Origin: Actinomycetes bacterium
Lineage (GTDB): Bacteria > Actinomycetota > Acidimicrobiia > Acidimicrobiales > Ilumatobacteraceae
Reading direction: 5' to 3'
NCBI GenBank assembly: GCA_021414085.1
Contig: JAIOPC010000004.1
Span: forward strand, 1-64,000
Length of the DNA: 64,000 nucleotides
Positions 15,623 to 24,435 of the stretch are shown here, one piece after another. Below the pieces are notes generated by a model. It did no database searches and had not been told where the DNA came from. It worked only from the letters and a program-made list of their open reading frames with translations. Numbering within the stretch: position 1 is the stretch's first letter; each line of letters opens with the position of its first letter. A program made the translations under genes and the position numbers.

Positions 15623-16400
15623 CACTCACCTCCTTGGCAACTGCTCGGTACGAAACCGCACCGCGCGAGGTTGGATCGAACGTAATGATCGACTGACCAA
15701 AAGACGGAGCCTCCGACAGGCGCACCGTACGGGGCACAACCGTCTTGCAGACCTTGTCACCGAAGTGCTCACGAACCTCGGCAACCACCTGATCAGCCAG
15801 CTTTGTGCGGCCGTCGTACATCACACACACAATCGTGCTGACCTCCAACTGCGGGTTCAGGTTGCGCTTCACCAGGTCGACGTTGCGCAGCAATTGCCCC
15901 AAACCCTCCAATGCGTAGTACTCGCATTGGATGGGAACTAGCACTTCCGCCGCCGCGTTGAGGCCGTTGACCGTCAACAAGCCGAGCGACGGTGGACAAT
16001 CGATGAGCACGTAGTCGTAGTCGGCCACGACGCCCTCGATGGCCCGCTTGAGGCGGCTCTCACGACCGAACGCCGGAACCAACTCGATCTCCGCTCCGGC
16101 TAGATCAAGGCTGGCCGGGGCCACGAACAGATTCTTGACCGCCGCTGGTTCTACGCAGTTCTCGAGCGGCAACTCATTCATGATCACGTTGTACATCGAC
16201 GTTTCCAGGCCCCGATTGTCGATACCGAGACCGGTGGAAGCGTTCCCTTGCGGGTCCAGGTCGACAATCAGCGTCCGGTAACCGAGTTCGGCAAGGCAAG
16301 CACCCAGATTGACGGTGGTTGTGGTCTTACCCACGCCGCCTTTCTGGTTGGCAATTGCGATCACTCGTGGCAATGCACGGCGAGAGGAAGCTACAGCCAT
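15597..16400 (-). CDS. parA: chromosome partitioning ATPase ParA (Soj)
   Basis: 267-residue Walker-type ATPase. Deviant Walker A NQKGGVGKTTTTVNLG at about 18-33, switch I LDPQGNAST, Walker B YDYVLIDCPPSLGLLT. It forms an ATP-dependent nucleoid gradient that pulls ParB-parS complexes. The length is that of chromosomal ParA lacking the extra N-terminal DNA-binding domain of plasmid types. It overlaps parB by 26 nt. An AGGAG sits about 13 nt upstream of the ATG. Confidence 0.97.
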   Translation of the reverse strand: MAVASSRRALPRVIAIANQKGGVGKTTTTVNLGACLAELGYRTLIVDLDPQGNASTGLGIDNRGLETSMYNVIMNELPLENCVEPAAVKNLFVAPASLDLAGAEIELVPAFGRESRLKRAIEGVVADYDYVLIDCPPSLGLLTVNGLNAAAEVLVPIQCEYYALEGLGQLLRNVDLVKRNLNPQLEVSTIVCVMYDGRTKLADQVVAEVREHFGDKVCKTVVPRTVRLSEAPSFGQSIITFDPTSRGAVSYRAVAKEVSGGPAERTR

Positions 16401-16475
16401 CGAATTACGACTCCTGCTCGCTGATGGTCAACGGCATCAGGCGACTTGGCGGGGGTGGATTTGGCGAAGGATAGC

Positions 16476-16491
16476 GGTTCCACGTGGAACA
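16476..16491. promoter_or_regulatory. parS: parS site (one mismatch)
   Basis: GGTTCCACGTGGAACA, matching the palindrome of the neighbouring site in 15 of 16 positions. Lies upstream of parA, 33 bp from the perfect site. Confidence 0.85.
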
Positions 16492-16518
16492 TTCCCGTGA
16501 TCGGGCAAACCTGTTGCG

Positions 16519-16544
16519 CGGATTGTTCCACGTGGAACAATCCG
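16519..16544. promoter_or_regulatory. parS: parS site (perfect palindrome)
   Basis: The 16-bp core TGTTCCACGTGGAACA (16524-16539) is the actinobacterial parS sequence and is a perfect palindrome; symmetry extends to 26 bp. Located just after the rsmG stop. Confidence 0.92.
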
Positions 16545-16551
16545 TCCGAGT

Positions 16552-17112
16552 TCAGACAGCGACCGACTTCTGAAACTGCCTGATGCCGCCAAGCGGCCCG
16601 CGATCAGCGAGGCCCGCAGACCTCAGCACCGATGCCGGCCATCGTTGAGCCGTCGGCTGTGGAGGTTCGCTGACCAGCAACATTCCGTCGGGGACCAGCA
16701 ATTCCCCGGCCCAACGGGCGGTCACTTCCGGAGCCGCAAAGCTACGGGCTGTCACGACATCGAAGCTGTGTGGTTGCACAGCCGCCACCTCACGTACGTC
16801 GCCGCTGTGCACGGTCACGTGATCCAAACGCAGCGCCCGAACCGCTCGTTCCAGCAAATCTGCCCTGCTGCGCCGACGCTCCACCAGGGTGATCGCAAGG
16901 GCTGGACGCCTGACGGCGATCACCAGGCCGGGGAGTCCGCCACCGGACCCGAGATCAACCAATCGTTGCGCCTGCGCCGGAATAGCCGTAACAAATTGAT
17001 CGGCATGGGCCACCGCCGCGGTCAGCGAGCCCTCACCAATCGCCCCGCGCCGCTGAATATCGGCAAGCGCCGCCAGCAGTGTGCTGTCGTTGAGTTGCGG
17101 CCCGTCAGCCAT
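16552..17112 (-). CDS. rsmG: 16S rRNA (guanine527-N7)-methyltransferase RsmG (GidB)
   Basis: 186-residue SAM methyltransferase that modifies G527 of 16S rRNA. SAM-binding LVDLGSGGGLPGLVIA (about 54-69), DVREVAAVQPHSFDVVTARSFA with the family's TARA-like signature, and a C-terminal strand. It is shorter at the N-terminus than most RsmG proteins (about 205-240). Start ATG 17112 overlaps the end of jag by 8 nt; the longer ORF to 17472 is a shadow of jag. Confidence 0.93.
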   Translation of the reverse strand: MADGPQLNDSTLLAALADIQRRGAIGEGSLTAAVAHADQFVTAIPAQAQRLVDLGSGGGLPGLVIAVRRPALAITLVERRRSRADLLERAVRALRLDHVTVHSGDVREVAAVQPHSFDVVTARSFAAPEVTARWAGELLVPDGMLLVSEPPQPTAQRWPASVLRSAGLADRGPLGGIRQFQKSVAV

Positions 17113-17980
17113 TCGCCGGGGCGATAACAACCCTGCGGTAGGGGTCGTCGCCTTCCGAACGAGTCGAGATCTCCTCGATGGTCGCCAACGTGTCGTGGAT
17201 GACCTTGCGGTCGGCCGACGACATCGGTTCCAGCACCCGCGCCACGCCGGACGCCTTGACTTCGTCGGCCATTTGCGTCGCAAACGTGCCGAGTGCGGCG
17301 CGACGACGCTCGCGGTAACCGCCAACGTCGACCCGTAGGCGTGTGTCGTGGTCGCCCAGGCGTCGCTGCGACGCCACTCGCGTGAGGTCTTGTACGGCTT
17401 GCAGCGTCGTGCCCCGGGGGCCGACCAACAAACCAAGCTCTTGGCCGTGGACGCGAATCTCCAGGTCGTCACCGTCGGAGATCAGTTCGGTCGTTCCGGT
17501 GAGTCGGAAGGCGGCGACCAATTCGTCGACAAAACGGCGGGCTTCCTCGCCCACTTGAACTGGATCCACGGTGTTCTCTCCCTCTGAAGACTTCGCTGAA
17601 TTCTTGGATTCTCGAGCTGGGCTCGACTTCGCGGCTGCACCGGAACCGCTTCCTGCGCTCCGCGGCGCTTTTGCGGCGCTCTTCGCCGGACGAGACTGTG
17701 CCGCGGACGGTTTGTCCGACACCGTGCGAGTGGTCTCGCCTTTGTCCGTCTTTTCCGCACGTTCGGCGCGTTTGCGATCACGACGATCGACTTTTTGGCG
17801 AGCCTGCGCCGGGCGCACCCGGGCACGTACCCGAGCCTCGCCACGAACACGGCCAAACAAGCCGAGTTGTGGCTCTTCAAGAACGTCGAATTCGGCGTCT
17901 TCTTCGTGCACACCAAGTTGATCGAGCGCTGCGTCCTTGGCTTCGGCCAGCGTCTTACCCGTGGTTTCTACCCATTCCAT
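17105..17980 (-). CDS. jag: Jag/KhpB-like RNA-binding protein
   Basis: 291 residues with the three-part Jag architecture: Jag_N (residues 1-50, MEWVETTGKTLAEAKDAAL), a long basic, Ala/Ser/Lys-rich linker (about 55-135), KH-II domain with LLVGPRGTTLQAVQDL (about 185) and a C-terminal R3H domain (SSADRKVIHDTL...SEGDDPYRRVVI). It binds RNA and in other bacteria works with KhpA in cell-envelope and cell-division control. It follows yidC by 12 nt and overlaps rsmG by 8 nt. The linker is less conserved and probably disordered. Confidence 0.93.
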   Translation of the reverse strand: MEWVETTGKTLAEAKDAALDQLGVHEEDAEFDVLEEPQLGLFGRVRGEARVRARVRPAQARQKVDRRDRKRAERAEKTDKGETTRTVSDKPSAAQSRPAKSAAKAPRSAGSGSGAAAKSSPARESKNSAKSSEGENTVDPVQVGEEARRFVDELVAAFRLTGTTELISDGDDLEIRVHGQELGLLVGPRGTTLQAVQDLTRVASQRRLGDHDTRLRVDVGGYRERRRAALGTFATQMADEVKASGVARVLEPMSSADRKVIHDTLATIEEISTRSEGDDPYRRVVIAPANG

Positions 17981-17992
17981 ACGTCTGACCTG

Positions 17993-19024
17993 CTATTTCT
18001 TCTTGGGAGCGCGGCCGGAACCATCAGGACGAGCGAACTTGCCGCTCGAGGCTGGACGTCCCTTGCTTTGGCCGGCGCTGGGGGTTGGTTTGTTCTTCGG
18101 CGGCGTAAACCGCCCACTCGTCGTGCCTGCCGTTGACTTACTGGCGGGCGGCTTCTGCCCTTGCTTGCTCGCAGCCAATTCACGCTTGGCCTGGGCAAAC
18201 ATGCCGCCACCACCGCCATCTTTCTTGGCGAGTTCGCGGGCTTCCTCGCCCGCACGCTGGGCGACGCGGCCCAGGGAGTGGTCGCCCTTATAGAAGCGGA
18301 ACGTGATGTAGTAGTTCAATCCGATACGGAACACCGCTTGTGCCGCGTAGTACACGGCCAAGCCGGTGAGGTAGAAGAACGAGAACACGCCGAACATCAC
18401 CGGCAGGTACTGCATGACCTTCTGCATGGTCGGCGACATGGAGGGCGAAGCCGTGTTGCGGCTGGCAATCATGCGCTGCTGAGCGAAGTACAACACGCAC
18501 AGCAGGGCCACCAAACCCGTATAAATCAAGCCTTTGGCGAACGAATCGCCCACGACTTGGTAGGGCCGAACGGCCAAGTCGAGGAACCACGACTTCATCT
18601 GCGTCTTGCCCACCAGCGACTGATAGAGCTCGGTGTCGGTGTTGAGATACTTCGGCACAAACGTGCCGTCGGCTCCCTTGCTGGTGAGGCCGTAGAGCAC
18701 CCGGAACATGATCAAGAACACCGGCATTTGCAACAGCAACGGCAGGCAGGAGGCGAGCGGGTTCACCTTGTGCTGCTGATACAGCTTCATCATTTCTTCG
18801 TTGAGCTTCTGGCGGTCGCCGCGGTACAGGTTCTGCAGCTTGCGCATCTCGGGCTGCAGTTTCTGCATCTCGAGCATCCCCTTGGTGCTCTTCAGCACCA
18901 GGGGAGCGGTGACCAGCATCACCACGAGGGCGATCATGGCGATCGACAAGATGTAGTCGTGGGTCAGGCTGTAGAACCAGTTCAGCAACTTTGCTGGCTG
19001 TTCGAAGAACTGAATGGCAATCAT
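17993..19024 (-). CDS. yidC: membrane protein insertase YidC
   Basis: 343 residues. Core 60KD_IMP domain: first TM about 27-47 ([20 protein letters not shown]), cytoplasmic coiled hairpin ([20 protein letters not shown]), TM with [23 protein letters not shown], two further TM segments around residues 165-235, and a C-terminal basic tail of about 90 residues rich in Lys, Pro and Ser. It inserts membrane proteins alone or with SecYEG. The ATG overlaps the yidD stop (ATGA), continuing the rpmH-rnpA-yidD-yidC chain. Confidence 0.96.
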   Translation of the reverse strand: MIAIQFFEQPAKLLNWFYSLTHDYILSIAMIALVVMLVTAPLVLKSTKGMLEMQKLQPEMRKLQNLYRGDRQKLNEEMMKLYQQHKVNPLASCLPLLLQMPVFLIMFRVLYGLTSKGADGTFVPKYLNTDTELYQSLVGKTQMKSWFLDLAVRPYQVVGDSFAKGLIYTGLVALLCVLYFAQQRMIASRNTASPSMSPTMQKVMQYLPVMFGVFSFFYLTGLAVYYAAQAVFRIGLNYYITFRFYKGDHSLGRVAQRAGEEARELAKKDGGGGGMFAQAKRELAASKQGQKPPASKSTAGTTSGRFTPPKNKPTPSAGQSKGRPASSGKFARPDGSGRAPKKK

Positions 19025-19263
19025 GTGTGCAAGCCCTTATCTGTTGCATGTGAAGTATGACGATGGGGGAGCGGCACTGGGTCCCAGCCGGAGGGGCCAA
19101 AGGGCCGACAGCGCAGAATCCGACGCAGCGACAGCCGCAAGCCACGCCAAGTGCCATGCACTTGCAACGCCTCTTTGGCGTACGAGCTGCACGAGGGTGT
19201 GAACCGACACGGCGACGGCTTACCTTCCAGCGCCCTTTGGTAGGCGTTGATCAGGCGGATCAG
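19021..19263 (-). CDS. yidD: membrane protein insertion efficiency factor YidD
   Basis: About 80 residues matching Yid[14 protein letters not shown], then [15 protein letters not shown] and the [19 protein letters not shown] signature with conserved cysteines. A small amphipathic inner-membrane-associated protein assisting YidC. Homology begins at LIRLINAYQ, where no ATG, GTG or TTG is available. The in-frame CTG at 19263-19261 overlaps the rnpA TGA as CTGA, the same 4-nt geometry as its neighbours, so CTG is the likely start. The stop overlaps the yidC ATG. Confidence 0.85.
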   Translation of the reverse strand: MIRLINAYQRALEGKPSPCRFTPSCSSYAKEALQVHGTWRGLRLSLRRILRCRPFGPSGWDPVPLPHRHTSHATDKGLHT

Positions 19264-19607
19264 ACGGGAGTTTTGGACGTAATCTTGGCCAACAAAAGTT
19301 TCAGATCGAACTGCAGTTCGCTGAACGATCGTCCTGCCGCACTTGCCTGCCCGCCGAACAGGTAGTCGCCCGGCTGTAATTGGCCGCCGGAAGCCGCCGA
19401 GCGCAGCATGACCCGCAACTGGCGCCGAACACGATTGCGAACGACGGCGGGTCCGAACGCGCGACCGAACGCGAACGCCACCCGCGGCGGCGTTGCGCTG
19501 TCTAGAGGATCGAGGAAGTAGGTGCACCACAGCACTCCGGCCCGAGCGCGCCGACCATCGGACGCGATGCGCGTGAAGGCGCTGCGCTCTCGGATGCGCC
19601 AGATCAA
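19260..19607 (-). CDS. rnpA: ribonuclease P protein component
   Basis: 115-residue basic protein subunit of RNase P, which matures the 5' end of tRNAs. The RNR signature appears as [20 protein letters not shown], and the N-terminal [20 protein letters not shown] follows the family pattern. The start is TTG 19607-19605, which overlaps the rpmH TGA as TTGA. The 3' end overlaps yidD. Order rpmH-rnpA-yidD-yidC is conserved across bacteria next to dnaA. Confidence 0.93.
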   Translation of the reverse strand: MIWRIRERSAFTRIASDGRRARAGVLWCTYFLDPLDSATPPRVAFAFGRAFGPAVVRNRVRRQLRVMLRSAASGGQLQPGDYLFGGQASAAGRSFSELQFDLKLLLAKITSKTPV

Positions 19608-19738
19608 GCCGACAGTCGGTGCCGACCCTTGGCACGGCGGGCCTTCAACACTGCCCGGCCGGCGCGGGTGCTCATGCGGTTGCGGAAGCCGTGCTTCTTG
19701 GCACGACGTCGGTTGTTTGGTTGGTAGGTGCGCTTCAC
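19604..19738 (-). CDS. rpmH: 50S ribosomal protein L34
   Basis: 44 codons, start GTG 19738, strong GGAGGAGG about 9 nt upstream. The peptide begins [19 protein letters not shown] and ends GRHRLSA, the invariant pattern of L34. Head of the minus-strand operon that runs through rnpA, yidD, yidC, jag and rsmG, divergent from dnaA. Confidence 0.96.
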   Translation of the reverse strand: MKRTYQPNNRRRAKKHGFRNRMSTRAGRAVLKARRAKGRHRLSA

Positions 19739-20017
19739 GCCACCCCTCCTCCAGCCACGTTCGGTGGCGGTTCAGTAGATCTCAGGTTTTCGGCAACTTG
19801 CGCCACACAGATTGGCCACTCGTCACACTGCTTAGTTCACGACTAAACAAGACTACGGGCGCGCGGGTGGTAATTCGCGATTTCTCTCGTTACCACGTCC
19901 CCGTTTTTAGGGGTCGATGAACCCTGCTAGCGTGCGCCCTTCTCGCCCCAACGTGACTTGTCCACATCGTGTGGACAAGCATGTGGACAATGCGGGTCGA
20001 TTGGGAAGGAGATGCTG
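19739..20017. other. oriC: oriC left part: rpmH-dnaA intergenic region with three DnaA boxes
   Basis: 279 bp without a gene. Three exact TTGTCCACA boxes lie within 33 bp: 19958-19966 (plus), 19970-19978 (minus) and 19982-19990 (minus), directly upstream of the dnaA ribosome binding site. A TAGCGT at 19928-19933 could be the dnaA -10 element, which would put the boxes in the 5' leader and suggest autorepression by DnaA. The rpmH promoter must also lie here. Confidence 0.75.
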
Positions 20018-21394
20018 GTGAGCGACCATGAACAGCTGTGGACAGCCGTTGCCCAATTGCTGCGCGCACAGGTCTCCGAGGCGGTGTGGTTCTCCACCTT
20101 TCAAGACGTCGTCGCACTCGACAGCGACTCATCGATGCTGCGCGTCAGCGCACCCAATGCGCACGCACGCGATCGAATCCTGTCCCGCTACCTGCCGTTG
20201 GTTCGCGACGCTCTCGAAGAAATCGGTGCCGCCGGCGTTCAGTTCGTCATCGAGGTGCAAGTCGCTGATCAGGTCGAGCCCCAGGAATGGGTAGCGGAAT
20301 CACCCGAGCGCGACTCGGTCGCCGCCACCGAGCCGGCGTCGGGATCAAGCAGCAGCCGGGTCGATACCGGCGGCATGAACCCGCGTTACACGTTCGAGGC
20401 GTTCGTGAAGGGTGCCAGCAACCAGTTTGCGCTGGCGGCTGCATTACGGGTCGCCGAAACGCCCGGACGGAGCTACAACCCGCTGTTTATCTATGGCTCC
20501 GCAGGTTTGGGCAAAACCCACCTACTGCACGCCATCGGGCACTACGTGCACAACCACTACCAGCACGACGTCGTCCGGTACGTCACCACTGAGACATTCC
20601 TCAACGAGTACGTCGACGCCATCCGTACGAACACGACGGCCAACTTCAAACGTCGCTACCGCGACATCGACGTGCTGCTCATCGACGACATCCAGTTCAT
20701 GGAAGGCAAAGAGGGCCTCCAGGAGGAGTTCTTCCATACCTTCAACGCGCTGCACGGATCCAACAAACAGGTCGTGATCTCCAGCGACCGCATGCCCGAC
20801 GCGATCCCAACGCTTGAGGAACGACTGCGCGGCCGCTTCAAGTGGGGCCTGATCACCGATATTCAGCCCCCCGACCTCGAAACCCGCCTGGCTATCTTGC
20901 GCAACAAGGCCGAGCGCGACCACAGCCCGGTGCCAGCCGACACGCTCGAGTTCATCGCTTCGCGAATCACCACCAACATTCGTGAACTCGAAGGCGCTCT
21001 CATCCGCGTCACCGCCTACGCCAGCCTCAACCACGTGCCCATCAGCATGCACATGGCAGAGGGTTTGCTCGGCGACCTAATGACCGACTCGTACGTCAAG
21101 CCACGCACCGATGATGAAATGCTCAGCGAGATCGCGATCATCCTTGGCCACAGTGTCGATGCCTTGCGCGGTAAGAGCCGACAGCGCCCACTCGTCACCG
21201 CCCGCCAGATGGCGATGTATGTGTTCCGTGAGCTCACCGACCTCAGCTATCCAGCGATCGCCCGCCTCTTCGGCGGTCGTGATCACACCACCGTCATTCA
21301 TGCCGTCGACAAGATCCAGCGCCTCATGAAGGAACGCAAGCAGATCTACGACCAAGTCACCGACCTGGTGCAACGCCTCAAGAAGGCGGCCTAA
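20018..21394 (+). CDS. dnaA: chromosomal replication initiator DnaA
   Basis: 458 residues. Domain I (1-85), short linker domain II (about 90-115), AAA+ domain III with Walker A GSAGLGKTHLLHAIGHY (about 160), Walker B DVLLIDDIQFMEGKEG and the RGRFKWGLITDI box, and domain IV with the signature FGGRDHTTVIHAVDKI. Start GTG 20018 lies 6 nt after AAGGAG (20006-20011); the ATG at 20012 is too close to that site and the ORF start at 19958 lies in the DnaA boxes. Opens duplex DNA at oriC and controls its own gene. Confidence 0.97.
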   Translation: MSDHEQLWTAVAQLLRAQVSEAVWFSTFQDVVALDSDSSMLRVSAPNAHARDRILSRYLPLVRDALEEIGAAGVQFVIEVQVADQVEPQEWVAESPERDSVAATEPASGSSSSRVDTGGMNPRYTFEAFVKGASNQFALAAALRVAETPGRSYNPLFIYGSAGLGKTHLLHAIGHYVHNHYQHDVVRYVTTETFLNEYVDAIRTNTTANFKRRYRDIDVLLIDDIQFMEGKEGLQEEFFHTFNALHGSNKQVVISSDRMPDAIPTLEERLRGRFKWGLITDIQPPDLETRLAILRNKAERDHSPVPADTLEFIASRITTNIRELEGALIRVTAYASLNHVPISMHMAEGLLGDLMTDSYVKPRTDDEMLSEIAIILGHSVDALRGKSRQRPLVTARQMAMYVFRELTDLSYPAIARLFGGRDHTTVIHAVDKIQRLMKERKQIYDQVTDLVQRLKKAA

Positions 21395-21653
21395 GCGTGA
21401 CCGATACCTTGTGGGGTAGCTGGGGAGCAAACCGCTCACGCGGGGGACAACCTCGTCTTGTACACCGAATCACACACATGGCATTTCTTGGCTGTGCGCG
21501 CGTGTGGAAACCCGTGTGCACAGACTTTCGCCACCTACGCTGGGCAAAGACTCACTTGTCCACAATCCACAGCCCTTATTAGTCCTATTAGGTTTTCTCC
21601 GCACACATGCCACTCAATGACAATCCAGATCCAAACCTGGGAAAGGGAACGCT
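21395..21653. other. oriC: oriC right part: dnaA-dnaN intergenic region
   Basis: 259 bp without a gene. One exact TTGTCCACA box at 21556-21564 is followed at once by an imperfect copy, then by the most AT-rich stretch in the area (21573-21598), a plausible unwinding element. Degenerate box-like sequences (TGTGGAAAC at 21503-21511) lie further upstream. The dnaN promoter and ribosome binding site are at the right end. Confidence 0.65.
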
Positions 21654-22748
21654 GTGAAGTTCCGCTGTGAACGTGAAGTACTCGCCGACGCGCTTGCCAC
21701 TGCTGGTCGCGCGGCCACAGGTCGTACAGGTGCACTTCCAGTGCTGTCGGGTCTGAAGCTCGAGCAAAAGGGCAACAAGCTCACCGTCACTGGCACGGAT
21801 CTCGATCTCACAATCCAACTGTCCATCGAAGTCGGTGGCGATCGCGATGGTGGTGTCGTCCTTCCGGCACGTTTGTCGGCCGACATTGTTCGTTCGCTGG
21901 GCCAGGGCAAGGTCGAAGTCGCAGTCGAAGGCGAAGAAGTCAGCATCAGCAATGGGCGCTCCAACTTCGTCGTGCGACCGTTGAACTTCGAGGACTACCC
22001 GAAGCTGGCTTCGCCGGCCGCGAGTTCAGTCACGCTGCCTGCCACGCAGTTTGGCGATGCGTTGCGTCAGGTTGTGCGTGCGGCGAGCACCGACGAAGCA
22101 CGCCCGATTCTCACTGGCGTGATGATGACCGCCGAGGGCGATGGCTTGCGCATGGTTGCCACCGACTCGTATCGGTTGGCGGTCCGCGACCTTGTCGGCC
22201 AGCAAGTCCTATCGGCAGATCAGAAAGTGCTGGTGCCTGGCCGTGCCCTCACCGAGTTGCAGCGCTTGGTCAGCGGTGGCGACGACGTCACGATGCGGCT
22301 CGGCGATCGCGACGCGACGTTCGAGGTCGGCTCGACGCGGCTGACGACACGTCTGATCGAAGGCGAGTTCCCGAACTATCGCCAACTGATTCCGGCATCG
22401 CACCCGAACTCGCTCACCGTCGAGCGCGAGCCGCTGCTGGAAGCCATCCGGCGCGTGAAGATCTTGGCGAAAGATGCCACACCGGTTCGTCTGCAGATGG
22501 GCGGCGACACATTGCGGCTCACGGCGATTACGCAAGATGTGGGCAACGCCACCGAGGAACTTGATGCGGAGTTCAAAGGCAGCGAGCTGACGGTTGCGTT
22601 CAACCCCGACTACTTGGCCGCCGGCGTAGAAGCGTGCAACGGCACTTCGATCACGCTGTTTACGCTTGACGCCTTGAAGCCAGCGGTAGTGCGTGGCGTC
22701 GGGCACGACGACTACCTCTACCTGCTGATGCCCGTTCGCGTCCCGTAA
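21654..22748 (+). CDS. dnaN: DNA polymerase III beta subunit (sliding clamp)
   Basis: 364 residues, three-domain beta clamp: MKFRCEREVLADALATAGRA at the start, then DNFED-like NFVVRPLNFEDYPKL in domain 1, TDSYRLAVRD in domain 2, and the typical C-terminal YLYLLMPVR ending. Tethers the replicative polymerase. GTG start after a GGGAA ribosome binding site. The next gene, recF, begins 10 nt downstream. Confidence 0.97.
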   Translation: MKFRCEREVLADALATAGRAATGRTGALPVLSGLKLEQKGNKLTVTGTDLDLTIQLSIEVGGDRDGGVVLPARLSADIVRSLGQGKVEVAVEGEEVSISNGRSNFVVRPLNFEDYPKLASPAASSVTLPATQFGDALRQVVRAASTDEARPILTGVMMTAEGDGLRMVATDSYRLAVRDLVGQQVLSADQKVLVPGRALTELQRLVSGGDDVTMRLGDRDATFEVGSTRLTTRLIEGEFPNYRQLIPASHPNSLTVEREPLLEAIRRVKILAKDATPVRLQMGGDTLRLTAITQDVGNATEELDAEFKGSELTVAFNPDYLAAGVEACNGTSITLFTLDALKPAVVRGVGHDDYLYLLMPVRVP

Positions 22749-22758
22749 GGGAATCGCC

Positions 22759-23844
22759 GTGATTGTTTCGCGGCTGGAGCTGACTGACTTTCGCAACTAC
22801 ACGAATGCGACGTTTGAGTTTCATCCGGGCACTACTGCAGTAGTTGGGCTCAACGGCCAGGGCAAGACCAACCTCGCCGAAGCGCTCGCGTATCTCGCCT
22901 CACTCGACAGCTTTCGCGGCGCGCCAGTCGAGGCACTGATTCGTGTTGGAAGCGACACCGCGATTGTGCGGGCGACGGTCAATCACCCCGACGGCCGCGA
23001 CGTTTTGGTTGAACTTGAGATCAATCGCCACGGTCGCAATCGTGCGCAGGTGAATGGCAACAAGCTCGGTCGTGCCCGCGACCTACTCGGCGTCATGCGC
23101 GTCACCGTGTTCTCGCCCGACGACCTGGAGTTGGTGAAGGGCGGGCCCAACGATCGCCGTCGTTTCATGGACGACACGCTCGTCTCCACGGCGCTGAAGT
23201 ACGACGCGATGCGTCTGGAACTGGATCGCATCGTCAAGCAGCGCAACACGTTGTTGAAGCAGGCGAATGGTCGCTTGAACGCCGACCTGGAGACAACGCT
23301 CGATGTGTGGGACGCGAAACTTGCCGACGTTGGTGACCAATTTGGGCGCGCCCGTGCAGAGTTGGCGACGCGGTTGCTGCCGATAGTCAGCGAGGCGTAT
23401 GAACAACTCGCTGATCGCCCGAGCCAAATCGAGTTGTGTTATGCGCCGCAGTGGCGCGAGCCCGGTTTGGCCGCAGCGTTGGCCGCCGCGCGCGCGAACG
23501 ATGTGCGTCGCGGAGTCAGCACGGTCGGCCCGCATCGCGATGATGTCGATCTCCTTATCGGGGGATTGCCAGCACGCACTCACGCATCGCAAGGCGAGCA
23601 ACGAACGCTCGCGCTCGCGCTGCGCCTGGCTGCCCATCGGTTAGTAGCGCAGCTCGCCGATAGTTCGCCGGTGCTGGTGCTCGACGATGTGCTGAGCGAA
23701 CTCGACCCAACACGTTGCGCGGCGCTGTTGCATCACTTGCCACCCGGTCAGGTCGTGCTGACGACCGCGGGTGTGCTGCCGGACGCAGCACACCCTGACG
23801 CAACGATCCGCATTTCTCGCGGCGGCCAAGTTCCGGAGTCGTAG
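22759..23844 (+). CDS. recF: DNA replication/repair protein RecF
   Basis: 361-residue SMC-like ATPase. Walker A VVGLNGQGKTNLAEAL (about 28-43), ABC signature SQGEQRTLALALRLA (about 276) and Walker B SPVLVLDDVLSELD (about 310). Loads RecA at gaps in recombinational repair. GTG start, 10 nt after dnaN. In most actinobacteria dciA follows directly; here a three-gene insert intervenes. Confidence 0.96.
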   Translation: MIVSRLELTDFRNYTNATFEFHPGTTAVVGLNGQGKTNLAEALAYLASLDSFRGAPVEALIRVGSDTAIVRATVNHPDGRDVLVELEINRHGRNRAQVNGNKLGRARDLLGVMRVTVFSPDDLELVKGGPNDRRRFMDDTLVSTALKYDAMRLELDRIVKQRNTLLKQANGRLNADLETTLDVWDAKLADVGDQFGRARAELATRLLPIVSEAYEQLADRPSQIELCYAPQWREPGLAAALAAARANDVRRGVSTVGPHRDDVDLLIGGLPARTHASQGEQRTLALALRLAAHRLVAQLADSSPVLVLDDVLSELDPTRCAALLHHLPPGQVVLTTAGVLPDAAHPDATIRISRGGQVPES

Positions 23845-23868
23845 GTCGCCTGGTCGCCTAGTTGCCTA
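23845..23868. repeat. short 8-bp tandem repeat between convergent genes
   Basis: Three imperfect copies of GTCGCCTA-like octamers plus a degenerate fourth directly after the recF stop; they run into the 3' end of the convergent membrane-protein gene. Confidence 0.5.
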
Positions 23869-24435
23869 GTTGGCGGTTACGGCAACAGCGCAGGACCAGG
23901 CCGAGGCAAGCAACGACACGACCATCGCGATGGCGACAGTCGCGAGGAGCGCCTCCCCCGTCATCAGCACCGGGAGCGCAAGGGAAGCGACAGTCGCCGC
24001 GACACCGATGATGCTGACCTTCTGGATCTGCAACGGCCGGCCAAAGCCGACGAGGAAGACACCGATCGTCGTGGCAACGATCGGGATCTGCCACTGATCC
24101 GCGCCAATCAGCGTGGCTACTACAGGCAGAACAACACTCGCTGCGATTTGCCAGAGCGTCAGTCGCGTCACCGGCCGCAAGAAGCGGCGGCCCTCGGGGC
24201 TACGAAACGCATCACGAGCTCTTGGTCCATCGACCGCCAGCCAAACTTTGCGCGCGTGACGGAGCCCTAGGGCGATCGCACCACCGACCACAACGAATCC
24301 CCATGCCTCGTCGACGGCAGCAACAAAGCGAAGCGACCACAGCACCGCGAACACGACTTGAATGACAACGGCGTTGCGGCGCAGCAGCTGCACCAGAGTG
24401 AGCTGCGAAAAGACTGCTGTCTCGGTGATTGTCAT
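23866..24435 (-). CDS. hypothetical multi-pass membrane protein
   Basis: 189 residues with about five hydrophobic segments: two before residue 60 (AVVIQVVFAVLWSLRFVAA and WGFVVVGGAIALGL), one near 95-115, and two near the C-terminus. No recognisable family. Start ATG 24435 is taken because it overlaps the stop of the upstream epimerase gene (ATGA), with MTITETAVFS as N-terminus; the longer ORF is a shadow. Co-transcribed with the epimerase-like gene and opposite to the TetR gene. Likely works with that enzyme, function unknown. Confidence 0.7.
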   Translation of the reverse strand: MTITETAVFSQLTLVQLLRRNAVVIQVVFAVLWSLRFVAAVDEAWGFVVVGGAIALGLRHARKVWLAVDGPRARDAFRSPEGRRFLRPVTRLTLWQIAASVVLPVVATLIGADQWQIPIVATTIGVFLVGFGRPLQIQKVSIIGVAATVASLALPVLMTGEALLATVAIAMVVSLLASAWSCAVAVTAN

